Source: Nostoc indistinguendum CM1-VF10
Lineage (GTDB): Bacteria; Cyanobacteriota; Cyanobacteriia; Cyanobacteriales; Nostocaceae
Reading direction: 5' to 3'
DNA: 64,000 bases
Assembly: GCA_019359215.1 (NCBI GenBank)
Contig: JAHHHS010000032.1
Coordinates: 1 to 64,000 of the forward strand
The notes under the pieces were generated by a model, which was not told where the DNA came from, did not search any database, and worked only from the letters and a program-made list of their open reading frames with translations. The position numbers were made by a program, and so were the translations under genes. Shown here piece after piece: positions 36,391-46,618 of the stretch; within the stretch, counting starts at the first letter, position 1; every line of letters begins with the position of its first letter.

Positions 36391-36888
36391 TTACTTACAT
36401 CCTAAAGACTGGCGAGTATCTACACCAGTTTTAGAATTAACACCACTTGCCTTAACACAAAGTTTTTTCACTTGCGTCCCATCTAAAATTGCATTCGTAA
36501 AATCAGCACCTGTGACATTTACATCATCAAAAATAGAACGCAGCATCATGGCATCAGTCAACACAGCATCAGTTAAATCAGCATCCTTAAACTTTGTTAG
36601 ATAGGCTATGCCTTCACTAAAATCAGCACCATGCAGATTTACTCCCTCCAGCAGACTACCGTTAAACACGACACCACGTAAGTCAGCATTGCTAAAATTA
36701 GCATTCTCTAATTTGAGATTGGTAAACTCAGTACCAACTAAACTTTGACCAGAGTAATCTTTACCCTTGAGTTCATCATTACCCACAGAACGGGTAATAC
36801 TAGAAGAACTTGCAGCTTGCGCCGATAGGGGAAACCAAAAAAGAAGCATAGCTAAAACAAAGCTAGCTATTATTCGCCAATATTTCAT
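36391..36888 (-). CDS. Exported pentapeptide-repeat protein
   Basis: This 165-residue protein has a signal peptide (MKYWRIIASFVLAMLLFWF to SAQAA) and then right-handed beta-helix pentapeptides of the A(D/N)LXX type: LKLENANFSNADLRGVVF, LHGADFSEGIAYLTKFKDADLTDAVLTDA. The C-terminal tail has two cysteines (KLCVKAS and LGCK) that could form a disulfide. It probably resides in the thylakoid lumen or periplasm. Lumenal pentapeptide proteins are common in cyanobacteria and plastids, but their function is open. Confidence 0.85.
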   Translation of the reverse strand: MKYWRIIASFVLAMLLFWFPLSAQAASSSSITRSVGNDELKGKDYSGQSLVGTEFTNLKLENANFSNADLRGVVFNGSLLEGVNLHGADFSEGIAYLTKFKDADLTDAVLTDAMMLRSIFDDVNVTGADFTNAILDGTQVKKLCVKASGVNSKTGVDTRQSLGCK

Positions 36889-36924
36889 AATGTCTTCTTA
36901 ATAAATCTCAACAATTGCACCATT

Positions 36925-37075
36925 AACTATTAAACCTCACAGGAGGGGACAAGGGGAAAAGGAGGGGGATGAGGGAGTAGGGGAGCCAAGGGGACAAGAG
37001 GTGAGAAATTGAAACAAGTCTTTCCCCTTGTCCCCAAGTTCTCTTACCCATGCCCAATGCCCCATTCCCAAATTC
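36925..37075. repeat. Purine-rich low-complexity repeat with complementary arm
   Basis: GGGACAAGGGGAAAAGG-type sequence (36947-37000) is followed by its pyrimidine-rich complement (TTTCCCCTTGTCCCC near 37021-37035), so the spacer can form a long hairpin. It separates the pentapeptide gene from gcvT, which are divergently transcribed. Confidence 0.5.
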
Positions 37076-37133
37076 AATACACAAGACTGTAAAACCAGAA
37101 AGCATCTCGTAGGATTATAGATATTGAGGTGCG

Positions 37134-38312
37134 ATGCCTAACGGCAAGTTGCTCCGCATCTACGCAAAATTGCCTGTGGCTAATCAAGAAGACAACGCCC
37201 AATCTCTGGCGCGAACCCCTTTATATCAAGTGGGTGTAGAACTTAAAGCACGCTTTACCAGCTTTGGCGGTTGGCAAATGCCTGTGCAATTTAGTGGCAT
37301 TAGCCGTGAACACGAAGCTGTAAGAAATACAGCCGGAATGTTCGATATTTCCCACATGGGCAAATTTACCCTCCAAGGTAAAAACCTCATTTCCCAACTC
37401 CAGTCTCTAGTACCTTCAGACTTGAGTCGATTGCAAGCCGGTCAAGCACAATACACCGTCTTGTTAAATTTCCAAGCAGGAATTATTGACGACATCATTG
37501 TTTATTACCAAGGTGAAGACGCCACTGGGAAACAGAAGGCATTCATCATCGTCAATGCGGCAACCTCCAGTAAAGATAAAGCATGGCTATTGCAACATCT
37601 TGACCTGGATAAAGTGCAATTCCAAGACCTTTCATCAGAAAAAGCCTTAATTGCCGTGCAAGGGCCAAAAGCGATTAAGTATCTCCAGCCATTAGTGCCA
37701 TTCGACTTACAACCAATCAACGCCTTCGGACATTCAGAAGCAACCCTACTAGGGAAACCTGCCTTCCTGGCCCGCACAGGCTACACCGGAGAAGATGGCT
37801 TTGAGGTGATGGTAGACCCAGATGTGGGGGTAGAATTGTGGCGAAGTCTCCATAAAGCTGGTGTTATCCCCTGTGGACTCGGTGCAAGAGATACTCTGCG
37901 CCTAGAAGCGGCTATGGCACTTTACGGACAAGATATCGATGATATCACTACACCCTTAGAAGCAGGTTTGGGATGGCTAGTTCATTTAGATACCAAAGGC
38001 GATTTTATTGGTCGGGAAATTTTAGCACAGCAAAAAGCCGTTGGAGTACAGCGTCGATTGGTAGGTTTGCAAACCCAAGGACGTAATATTGCTCGTCACG
38101 GCTATCAAGTGTTATCCGCAGGTAAAGTTGTGGGAGAAGTTTCCAGTGGCACTCTTTCGCCTACACTTGGTTATCCCATTGCCTTAGCTTACGTTCCTAC
38201 TCAACTAGCATCCGTTGGTCAGCAGCTAGAAGTCGAAATTCGCGGCAAAGCTTACCCGGCAGTTGTAGTTAAACGTCCTTTTTATCGATCTAAAAATCGT
38301 GTCGCCAACTGA
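37134..38312 (+). CDS. gcvT: Glycine cleavage T-protein (aminomethyltransferase)
   Basis: The T-protein takes the aminomethyl group from lipoyl-H-protein onto tetrahydrofolate, releasing ammonia. Its 392 residues include TPLYQVGVELKARFTSFGGW, FDISHMGKFTLQG, YTGEDGFEVM and GLGARDTLRLEAAMALYG, all standard. The first 14 residues from ATG 37134 (MPNGKLLRIYAKLP) are encoded by a dispersed GC-rich repeat; the family N-terminus begins at VANQEDNAQ, so a GTG start at 37176 is likely the original one. gcvH and gcvP follow in the same direction, a complete set apart from the shared L-protein. Confidence 0.94.
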   Translation: MPNGKLLRIYAKLPVANQEDNAQSLARTPLYQVGVELKARFTSFGGWQMPVQFSGISREHEAVRNTAGMFDISHMGKFTLQGKNLISQLQSLVPSDLSRLQAGQAQYTVLLNFQAGIIDDIIVYYQGEDATGKQKAFIIVNAATSSKDKAWLLQHLDLDKVQFQDLSSEKALIAVQGPKAIKYLQPLVPFDLQPINAFGHSEATLLGKPAFLARTGYTGEDGFEVMVDPDVGVELWRSLHKAGVIPCGLGARDTLRLEAAMALYGQDIDDITTPLEAGLGWLVHLDTKGDFIGREILAQQKAVGVQRRLVGLQTQGRNIARHGYQVLSAGKVVGEVSSGTLSPTLGYPIALAYVPTQLASVGQQLEVEIRGKAYPAVVVKRPFYRSKNRVAN

Positions 38313-38437
38313 TAAGTGCCAGGGTTTTTGAGGAATAATGTGTTGTGAGTTAGTCAATCTCCATTAAGGTTCATTACCAGATATGGCTTGGATGACTGTT
38401 GGGGCAATTGTTTTTTTGATAAGGGAGAGGAAGTGAT

Positions 38438-38827
38438 ATGTCTTTTGAATATCCTCAAGATTTCAGATACTTGGATTCTCATGAATACGTGCGGCTAGAT
38501 GGCGAAATTGCCACCATTGGCATTACTGAGTTTGCCGTACATGAATTGGGCGATATCGTCTTTTTGGAACTGCCAGAAATTGGCGACGCTCTTACTAGGG
38601 GAGAAAACTTTGGCACAATTGAATCAGTGAAAGCCGTTGAAGAACTGAATTCACCAGTAACAGGAACAGTTGTAGAACGTAATGAAGCTTTAATTAATTC
38701 TCCTGAAGAAGTGTCAGAAGACCCCTACGGGGAAGGGTGGTTTTTAAAAGTGCGCGTCAATGACCCTGGTGAAGTTGAAGATGCCTTGACAGCAGATGAG
38801 TATCGGGCGCAAGTAGAAGGAGAGTAG
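38438..38827 (+). CDS. gcvH: Glycine cleavage H-protein
   Basis: The H-protein carries the lipoyl arm between P, T and L proteins. It has 129 residues, with the lipoylated K65 in GTIESVKAVEELNSPVTG and the family segments YLDSHEYVRLDG and VHELGDIVFLELPE. The ribosome site GGGAGAGGAAGTG precedes the ATG closely. The final codons GE and stop TAG merge into a GGGAGTA heptad repeat, so the C-terminus may be slightly altered. It lies 125 bp after gcvT. Confidence 0.96.
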   Translation: MSFEYPQDFRYLDSHEYVRLDGEIATIGITEFAVHELGDIVFLELPEIGDALTRGENFGTIESVKAVEELNSPVTGTVVERNEALINSPEEVSEDPYGEGWFLKVRVNDPGEVEDALTADEYRAQVEGE

Positions 38828-39018
38828 GGAGTAGGGAGTAGGGGATGAGGAGGATGAAGAGGAAAAGCTAAAATTTTCTCCCTTGTCTCCCTCATCTCCG
38901 ATTCCCCTTATATCCACCCGAAGATAAGTTATGAAATTTAGATGAAGTGAAAAATTACACCTACTTCTCATGAGTATTTATTGCAAAATATGAAATAGTA
39001 CTATCTGGAGAGTAATTT

Positions 39019-41994
39019 GTGGTATTGAACGCCCCTATTCTCAAGTCTCATGAGCAGCAAGTGCTGGACGAAAAAAGTCAAAAGTTAAGTAGTTTTGCGC
39101 CAAGGCACATTGGCCCTAACTCTGATGACATCCAGCATATGCTTAAGGTTTTGGGGTTTCCCAGCCTAGATGCTCTAATCGATCAAACAGTTCCACAGAC
39201 AATTCGGCTGAAGCAACCGTTAAAGTTACCAAAAGCAGAAAGTGAGTATGCAGCACTGACATCCTTAAAAAAAGTTGCTGCCAAAAATCAAGTTTTCCGC
39301 TCATACATTGGTATGGGATATTACGACACTATTACCCCACCTGTGATTGGGCGCAATATCCTAGAAAACCCAGGTTGGTATACTGCCTACACTCCTTATC
39401 AGCCAGAAATTGCCCAAGGGCGACTGGAAGCGCTGCTAAATTTTCAAACCCTGATTATCGACCTCACAGGTTTGGAAATTGCCAATGCTTCGTTACTTGA
39501 TGAAGCCACAGCCGCAGCCGAAGCGATGAGCCTAAGCTATGGTGTTTGTAAAAATCAGGCAAATGCCTATTTCGTCTCTCGTGACTGCCATCCCCAAACT
39601 ATCGACGTGTTACAAACACGTGCTAAACCATTAGGGATTAAGATCATTGTCGGCGATCATCAAACATTTGATTTTGACCAACCAATTTTTGGGGCTGTTC
39701 TCCAGTATCCTGCAAGTGATGGCACCATTTACGACTACCGCGCTTTTATAGAAAAAGCCCATGCTAAGGGTGCATTGGTAACGGTAGCAGCAGATCCTTT
39801 AAGTTTAACTTTGCTCACCCCTCCTGGAGAATTTGGCGCTGATATTGCTGTCGGTAGTACCCAGCGCTTTGGTATTCCCTTGGGATTTGGGGGGCCTCAT
39901 GCGGCATACTTTGCTACGAAGGAAGAGTATAAACGGCTGGTTCCAGGGCGAATTGTGGGAGTATCAAAAGATGCTCAAGGTAAGCCTGCATTGCGTCTGG
40001 CGTTGCAAACCCGTGAACAGCACATCCGCCGCGAAAAAGCTACTAGTAATATTTGTACTGCACAGGTGCTACTGGCAGTGATGGCGAGTATGTACGCGGT
40101 ATATCATGGTCCTACTGGACTGAAGCAAATTGCTGAAAATATCCATTCCTTGACGGTGTTACTGGCAGAAGCACTGAAACGTTTGGGTTACAGTGTCGTT
40201 TCAAAATCTTTCTTTGATACGCTGCGAGTAAAAGTGGGAACACACAATTTAGAAGATATTCTGGCAAATAGCGAACAACTTCAAATTAACTTGCGGATTT
40301 TTGATGCAACTGCTGTTGGTATATCGCTGGATGAAACAACTACAGTTGATGATGTGCTTCACATCTTAGCAATCTTCGCAGGCGAAAATGAACTACCCTT
40401 CAGTTTAGAAGAATGGTTTTCTCCGCTTCTCTCTATTTCCCCCTCCCCCCATCTTCCCCTCCCCCGTACCAGCACCTATCTTACCCAGCCCGTTTTTAAC
40501 CGCTATCATTCAGAAACTGAGTTATTGCGCTATCTGCACAAACTAGAAAGCAAGGACTTGTCGCTAACGACATCGATGATTCCTTTGGGTTCTTGCACAA
40601 TGAAGTTGAATGCGACTGCTGAAATGATTCCGGTAACTTGGGAGGAATTTGGCAAAATTCATCCATTTGCCCCTGCGTCGCAAACTCAGGGTTATCAAAT
40701 GCTATTTAAGCAACTTGAGAAATGGTTAGGTGAAATTACCGGGTTTGCTAGTATTTCTCTGCAACCAAATGCTGGTTCTCAGGGTGAATACGCTGGACTT
40801 TTAGTAATTCGTCAATATCACGAAAATCGGGGTGAAGCACACCGCAACGTCTGTTTAATTCCTACTTCGGCACACGGGACAAATCCGGCGAGTGCGGTGA
40901 TGTGCGGGATGAAGGTAGTAGCAGTTGCCTGTGACTCACAAGGTAATATTGACGTTGATGACTTGAAGGCTAAGGCAGAAAAACATAGCAATCAATTAGC
41001 CGCCTTAATGGTGACATATCCCTCAACTCATGGTGTTTTTGAGGAGCCAATTCAGGAAATCTGCGCTATTGTCCATAGTCATGGTGGCCAAGTTTACATG
41101 GATGGGGCAAATATGAACGCCCAAGTAGGGATTTGCCGTCCTGGAGATATTGGCGCGGATGTTTGCCATTTAAACTTGCATAAAACCTTCTGTATTCCTC
41201 ATGGCGGTGGTGGCCCTGGTATGGGGCCTATTGGGGTAGCCTCTCATCTTGTGCCATTTTTACCTGGGCATACTGTTGTGAGGACTGGGGACTGGGTACT
41301 GGGGACTAGGAAAGAAGAAATTCCCAATCCCCAATCCCCAATCCCCAGTACCCAACGTATTGGTGCTGTGGCGGCTGCACCTTGGGGTAGTGCGAGTATC
41401 TTGGTGATTTCTTGGATGTACATCGCCATGATGGGTGCAGATGGTTTAACCCAAGCTACTAAGGTGGCGATTCTCAATGCTAACTACATTGCTAAGAGAC
41501 TGAAATCGTATTATCCCGTTTTGTATCAGGGAAAAAATGGTCTAGTTGCCCATGAATGTATTTTAGATTTACGATCGCTGAAAAAATCAGCTGCGATCGA
41601 AATTGATGATGTTGCCAAGCGTCTCATAGACTACGGTTTCCATGCGCCGACTGTCTCCTGGCCTGTAGGGGGTACAATCATGGTGGAACCTACAGAAAGT
41701 GAATCTAAACAAGAGTTGGATCGTTTCTGCGATGCGTTGATTTCTATTCGCCAAGAAATTGCTGAAATAGAATCAGGCAAGGTGGATACCCAAGATAATG
41801 TTTTGAAAAACGCACCCCACACTGCCGAAAGTCTTATCACTGGAGAATGGCAGCATTCTTATTCTCGTGAACAAGCTGCCTACCCTGCGCCTTGGACTCG
41901 TGAATATAAATTCTGGCCGGCTGTCGGTCGCATTGATGCAGCTTTTGGCGACAGGAATTTTGTTTGTTCTTGTCTGCCAATGGATGCTTATTAA
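39019..41994 (+). CDS. gcvP: Glycine dehydrogenase (decarboxylating), P-protein
   Basis: The P-protein decarboxylates glycine on PLP and loads the aminomethyl group onto GcvH; in cyanobacteria it is part of photorespiratory glycolate metabolism. It has 991 residues. Both halves of the fused alpha/beta type are present, with RHIGPNSDDIQHML, SLIDEATAAAEAM-like signature (LLDEATAAAEAMSLSYG), and the PLP lysine in LNLHKTFCIPHGGGGPGMGP. The start is GTG 39019 with GGAG upstream. Two low-complexity inserts occur in frame: Ser/Pro-rich LLSISPSPHLPLPRTS at about residues 474-490, and residues ~755-780 encoded by heptad repeats (41279-41355). Neither lies in the active site. Confidence 0.95.
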   Translation: MVLNAPILKSHEQQVLDEKSQKLSSFAPRHIGPNSDDIQHMLKVLGFPSLDALIDQTVPQTIRLKQPLKLPKAESEYAALTSLKKVAAKNQVFRSYIGMGYYDTITPPVIGRNILENPGWYTAYTPYQPEIAQGRLEALLNFQTLIIDLTGLEIANASLLDEATAAAEAMSLSYGVCKNQANAYFVSRDCHPQTIDVLQTRAKPLGIKIIVGDHQTFDFDQPIFGAVLQYPASDGTIYDYRAFIEKAHAKGALVTVAADPLSLTLLTPPGEFGADIAVGSTQRFGIPLGFGGPHAAYFATKEEYKRLVPGRIVGVSKDAQGKPALRLALQTREQHIRREKATSNICTAQVLLAVMASMYAVYHGPTGLKQIAENIHSLTVLLAEALKRLGYSVVSKSFFDTLRVKVGTHNLEDILANSEQLQINLRIFDATAVGISLDETTTVDDVLHILAIFAGENELPFSLEEWFSPLLSISPSPHLPLPRTSTYLTQPVFNRYHSETELLRYLHKLESKDLSLTTSMIPLGSCTMKLNATAEMIPVTWEEFGKIHPFAPASQTQGYQMLFKQLEKWLGEITGFASISLQPNAGSQGEYAGLLVIRQYHENRGEAHRNVCLIPTSAHGTNPASAVMCGMKVVAVACDSQGNIDVDDLKAKAEKHSNQLAALMVTYPSTHGVFEEPIQEICAIVHSHGGQVYMDGANMNAQVGICRPGDIGADVCHLNLHKTFCIPHGGGGPGMGPIGVASHLVPFLPGHTVVRTGDWVLGTRKEEIPNPQSPIPSTQRIGAVAAAPWGSASILVISWMYIAMMGADGLTQATKVAILNANYIAKRLKSYYPVLYQGKNGLVAHECILDLRSLKKSAAIEIDDVAKRLIDYGFHAPTVSWPVGGTIMVEPTESESKQELDRFCDALISIRQEIAEIESGKVDTQDNVLKNAPHTAESLITGEWQHSYSREQAAYPAPWTREYKFWPAVGRIDAAFGDRNFVCSCLPMDAY

Positions 41995-42054
41995 AATCAA
42001 GTGAAGAGTTAGAGATTATATCATGTCCACTTGATTACTTAATTAACCCCCAAT

Positions 42055-42092
42055 AACCCCATCCCGACGTAGCTTTGTCAGTGTGGGGTTTT
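42055..42092 (+). terminator. Intrinsic terminator after gcvP
   Basis: AACCCCA at 42055-42061 pairs with TGGGGTT at 42084-42090 and is followed by TTTTT. This would end transcription of gcvP or of a gcvTHP unit. Confidence 0.75.
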
Positions 42093-42550
42093 TGACTAAA
42101 AGTAGTAACAGTGGTCACATTAACACTAAGGATAGTACTTGGCAAAACAGTAACACCCACGATCGCAAGTAGTTACACAGATACATATATTTTATCTATA
42201 CCATGAGCTTGAGCGATCGCTAGAGAATATGCAAGTGTGCGTCCATAAAAAGGATAAGGTTTAAAAGTTACGTACATTTGCAAAAAGTCGAAAGCTTTGC
42301 CTTAAATCTGGTAAAGTGCATCAGCCTCAGCATTGCGTTTTGTAGATGCCTACGTGTATCATTAAACTACTATCTCTTGAGCATCTACGATTACACAGCC
42401 TATTAGAGGGTTTGGCAAAAACTCCATCAAAGCTTTTCTGCTTTGAGCTAAAGCAGCCAACATAAATATTTTAACCGTGTTTTAACGTAAATTATCTAGA
42501 TAAATTACACTACCAATAATTAGTTATCTCTTGCTAAAAAAAATTCTATA
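42093..42550. other. Gap, nothing recognised
   Basis: About 460 bases without a supported frame; one HIP1 site near 42213. An open stretch near 42400-42465 (ending in LFCFELKQPT) has no recognised homology. Confidence 0.3.
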
Positions 42551-42976
42551 TCAAAATTTAGTAACTGTCACACTAATACCAGTACCAGAATCGAGTTTAG
42601 GAACCTTAAAATACTCAATTGGCTCAGTACTTTGAGAAGTTTGGGTATTTGTTGGCTGTTGACATTGCTTAAAGAAAGATTCTGGGTTATTGATGAACTC
42701 AAGAGGGTTCATCTTTTCGCATACTTGCTCCTGTACTAACAAAATTGATTCAGCAGTTTGTTTGGGATTATTGGTCTGTCCGATAAAATTACTCCATGTA
42801 GCGTTAATCGTGGCTGGCTTTGTCAATAAAACTCCAGCCTGATTGCGATAGTGAAACGGCTCCATCGGAGCATCGTCTGTTGTTATAATAGGAACATTTT
42901 CTTGATTAGCATAGGCAGTCTGGGAGAGAGTCAATGCACTAATCACAACGACTAAGGTAAGGGAAGAGAATTTCAT
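42551..42976 (-). CDS. Small secreted protein, unknown
   Basis: This 141-residue protein has a clear signal peptide (MKFSSLTLVVVISALTLSQ to AYA). The mature part has two cysteines (QEQVCEKMN and FKQCQQP) and a Gln/Thr-rich patch (PTNTQTSQSTEP); no domain is recognised. It is isolated by gaps on both sides and probably transcribed alone. It could be a periplasmic cyanobacterial orphan family; confidence is in coding status, not in function. Confidence 0.65.
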   Translation of the reverse strand: MKFSSLTLVVVISALTLSQTAYANQENVPIITTDDAPMEPFHYRNQAGVLLTKPATINATWSNFIGQTNNPKQTAESILLVQEQVCEKMNPLEFINNPESFFKQCQQPTNTQTSQSTEPIEYFKVPKLDSGTGISVTVTKF

Positions 42977-43813
42977 AATTCAATATCTTTACATTTAATA
43001 TCAGTTTAATAATTACAATTAGCTAGATACAAAAACCAAAACATAGCAACCTGGTTTTAGTCCTTAAGGTTAACACAGGTAGCAAGAAGTTTAGTTAAAC
43101 TTCATTAAAAATATAGTGAAGTTTAGTCAGATGTAGATTTTTTTCTAGGAGGGGGCAGTTGAGCAATTCATGCTCTAACGATGTCGGAATTTGACACCCG
43201 CTGTTCATTGCTTTCTGCTGAAGTGTTCTAGCTCATCTTCTTTTAACCGTATTAATAAGTAGATTAGCATAAAAGTTTGTTGTTGGCATATAAGGCATGA
43301 GAGACAAGGATTGTCGCCTAATTAATCTTTCTTTATATAGTTTGGTTTTATTATACAAACTTACTTACTAGCCATTTATCTTTTGTGTATGTTAACATAC
43401 ATTTACACAGATAAGACAACGCATATATTGTGAGACAAAGTTTGGAAGGAATATTTTGCGTCTATTGCAGAATAAAAACAAGGTGATTGCAAGTTTACGA
43501 CCTAAAATACGGGATATAAACCCAGTAGCGGGCACTCTGCTCTCATTTCCACACATAAAACCACATCAAAAAAAGTCTTGCATCGGTCTGGAAAAATTAA
43601 ACTGATTGTGAGCCATTACAAGTTCGATACTTAAATCACACAATTATATTATTGTTATTCCTGTATCCCCCTCAAGATTGACCATTCATTATTCTCAGTA
43701 AGAATTAATTGTTGTTGAAAGCTTTTAAGCATCATCTTATATAAATATAGATCCAGTCGTTCTAAGCCTCTCTTTCCACTGCCTAAAGCCTTCCTATTAA
43801 GTGCTTCCATTGC
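42977..43813. other. Long AT-rich gap upstream of the EPS remnant
   Basis: About 840 bases without a supported gene. The missing N-terminal ~150 codons of the Wzc-like gene would be expected here, but no frame encodes the first membrane segment, so they have been replaced or deleted. A promoter for the minus-strand secreted-protein gene probably lies near 42990-43060. Confidence 0.4.
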
Positions 43814-45460
43814 TTGCTGGCTGCCAAAATCGTCAATGAAGTTATCGACAGCTATATCGACCTAAATATCAAGGCTAATCAGAATGAAGCACTGATAGCC
43901 AAAGAGGTTCTCGTAACGGAAGTACCCAAAGCTGAGGAAATTGTCAGAAGAGCCGAATCAAAACTGCGGGTATTTAAAGAACAGAATAAAGTTGTTGTCC
44001 TGGGACAAGAAGCAAGCGCAGCAGTTGATACGATTTCCAAGTTAGGAAACCAAATTTCTCAAGCTTTAGCTCAATTAGATGATGTCAAAGGTCGTTTAGG
44101 ACAGTTACGTAGTGAAGCTAAGATAGATTCACAGCAAGGTGTAATCGCATCTGACTTGAGCCAAGCACCTGGGGTTCAAAAAGTACTTATCCAACTCCAA
44201 GAAACAGAAAGTCAACTAGCAATAGAGCGGACTCGTTTTTCACCTGAACACCCTACAATTACTAGCTTACAAGAAAAAGTCGTAGCTCTTCAGAGCTTAC
44301 TAAAAGAGCGAACGGGACAAGTCGCTGGTAAAGCACAGATAACAGAAGGAAATTTACAGATTGGACAATTGCGCCAAAGCCTGATTGCAGATATTACTCG
44401 TGCTCAAGCAGAACGCGTCGGTCTAGAAAGACAAATTGCCACACTTATACGACAGCAAGATGCCTATATCAAACGAGCAAATAATTTGCCAAGGCTAGAA
44501 CAGAGCCAACGAGAGCTAGAACGCAAACTGCAAGCAGCTCAAACGACTTACGAAACACTCTTAAAGAAACGCCAAGAAATTGATATTGCCCAGAACCAAA
44601 AGATTCCTAATGCTCGTGTCATTTCCTATGCTTTAACTCCAGATAAAGCAGAAGGACCCCGCAAAATACTGTTTATTATTGGTGGAGGAGGAGTTGGTCT
44701 TTTCTTAGGTATCATTTTCGCCTTTGGCTTAGACTTGATAGACCGCTCGGTGAAGACGGTCAAAGAGGCCAAAGAAGTCTTAAGATATAGTGTTTTAGGT
44801 GTGATTCCGACACAAGCCAGAAATGGTAAGGCTCATTCTTCTATAGCAGGACTCGATAGAGCTATTCCCAAAATTATTGGTAGAGATATTCCTTACTTCC
44901 CTGTTGGCAACGCATACCAAATACTACAAGTTAACTTGAAGTTCCTCTGTTCTGATAAACCGCTAAAAAGCATTGTAATCACAAGTTCCGTTGCCAAAGA
45001 AGGAAAATCTGACGTATCTGCAAATTTAGCTGTGACTATGGCTCAGGCAGGGCGACGGGTGTTGTTGGTGGATGCAGATATGCGTAATCCTATACAGCAC
45101 CATATCTGGGGGCTAACAAATGCAATGGGACTAAGCAATGTGATTGTTGGACAAGCTTCTTTAGATACAGTAGTGCAAGAAGTGATGCCGAATCTTGAGG
45201 TTCTTACTTCTGGAGGTTTGCCTCCTAACCCAGTAGCAATGCTAGATTCTCAACGTATGGCAACATTAATTAGTAACTTTGGGATAGATTACGATCTTGT
45301 AATTTTTGATACTCCTCCTTTGTCAGGAATAGCAGATGCTGCTGTTTTAAGTACCCTGACTGACGGGATCTTATTAGTCGTTCGTCCTGGAGTGGTTGAC
45401 CTTAACAGTGCGAGTTCAGCAAAAGAGTCAAATCCCTTAAAATATCCAGCATATTGGTAA
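43814..45460 (+). pseudogene. Wzc-like polysaccharide co-polymerase/BY-kinase, truncated at both ends
   Basis: The 548 codons cover a periplasmic coiled-coil region (AEEIVRRAESKLRVFKEQN; LEQSQRELERKLQAAQTTY), the second membrane segment (ILFIIGGGGVGLFLGIIFA) and the ATPase. Walker A is VAKEGKS near residue 397, with A' LLVDADMRNP and B LVIFDTPP. The N-terminal Wzz domain with the first membrane helix is missing, the start is a TTG without ribosome site, and after VVRPGVVDLNSASSAKE the frame breaks before the usual C-terminal part. These proteins control capsule chain length. Probably inactive, although the kinase core is intact. Confidence 0.65.
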
Positions 45461-45591
45461 TATTAGGTTGTCAAAACTATAGCGGTATGCAGTCTTCTTA
45501 GGTACATTTACATGGCTGTAAACAATCTATAACAGGTTTTGGATGTATTTCACTCAAGCGCACAGCGCTATATCTATCTTCTCTTTTTAAT

Positions 45592-46551
45592 ATGGATAAG
45601 AATAAAATCCCAACATCTTGTTTAATTAATAATTATAATTACGCTGAATTTCTCCCAGAAGCAATTAATAGCGCTTTAAATCAAACAGTTAAATTTGATG
45701 AAATTATTATTGTTGATGATGCATCTACAGATAATCCTGCGGAAGTCATCGCTAATTTTACTCAAGTAGCTAATGTTAAATTTATCTTTAAAGAAAAAAA
45801 TCAAGGACAATTATCATCCTTTAATGAAGAGTTTTTAGCTGCAAAAGGGGACATTGTATTTTTTTTAGACGCAGATGATATTTATGAACCTCAATATTTA
45901 GAAACTGCCCTAAATTTTTATAAGAAACGTAGTGAATGTGATTTTCTATTTTGTGCGTATAAAAAGTTTGGTGCAATAGAAGAAACACTCCAAACTGATA
46001 AAGTTGATCTAGATTTAGGTTATTCAGTAATCAGAACTTTATATACTGGTGAATGGATTGGCTCCATAACTTCAACATTATCAATACGTAGAGAAATAAT
46101 TAGAAAATTTTTACCTATTCCAAATATAGAAGATTGGCGTGTAAGGGCTGATGATTGTTTGGTATGGGGAGCGTCTTTGGTAGGGGCTAAAAAATTTTAT
46201 ATGTCTAAACCTTTAGTAATGTATAGAATACATCCAAATAATCAGTATCATAATAAGAAATTTTTAGACATAGACCACAACTATGAATACAAGAGATTCT
46301 GGAAACGCAATTCTTTATTTAATTACATTATGCAAAAAAATACTTTTAGTTTACCGTTATTATTAGCTTTCACATCTATCAATGAGTTAAAAACAATACC
46401 ATGTCCAAAATATGATGATTTTATTTTATACCTAAAAATAATATTTTTGTTTGAGCATAACTATTTTTGGAAAGTAAAAGACATTATTTTCTTGTTAAGG
46501 TATTTTCTGAAAACTTTGCTAATTAAAAAGTTAAAACTAGTAGATAAATAA
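45592..46551 (+). CDS. Family 2 glycosyltransferase
   Basis: This 319-residue GT-A enzyme has SCLINNYNYAEFLPEAINSAL, the IIIVDDASTDN nucleotide-binding strand and the DxD metal site D93-A-D95-D in FFLDADDIYEP. The C-terminal region is rich in aromatic and basic residues, possibly membrane-associated. It would add a sugar to a lipid-linked repeat unit or exopolysaccharide; the sugar is unknown. The coding sequence is much more AT-rich than its metabolic neighbours, which suggests horizontal origin of this cell-surface island. The flippase follows 67 bp downstream. Confidence 0.88.
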   Translation: MDKNKIPTSCLINNYNYAEFLPEAINSALNQTVKFDEIIIVDDASTDNPAEVIANFTQVANVKFIFKEKNQGQLSSFNEEFLAAKGDIVFFLDADDIYEPQYLETALNFYKKRSECDFLFCAYKKFGAIEETLQTDKVDLDLGYSVIRTLYTGEWIGSITSTLSIRREIIRKFLPIPNIEDWRVRADDCLVWGASLVGAKKFYMSKPLVMYRIHPNNQYHNKKFLDIDHNYEYKRFWKRNSLFNYIMQKNTFSLPLLLAFTSINELKTIPCPKYDDFILYLKIIFLFEHNYFWKVKDIIFLLRYFLKTLLIKKLKLVDK

Positions 46552-46618
46552 TTCCACATCATTTCTAACTAAATAAAAAATGCATAATGACAATATCGCA
46601 TGATTAATTAATAAAATA

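Noticed and set aside
37076..37133. Glycine riboswitch upstream of gcvT
   Set aside because: No tandem aptamer core sequence or paired stems were recognisable; the region is mostly low-complexity repeat.
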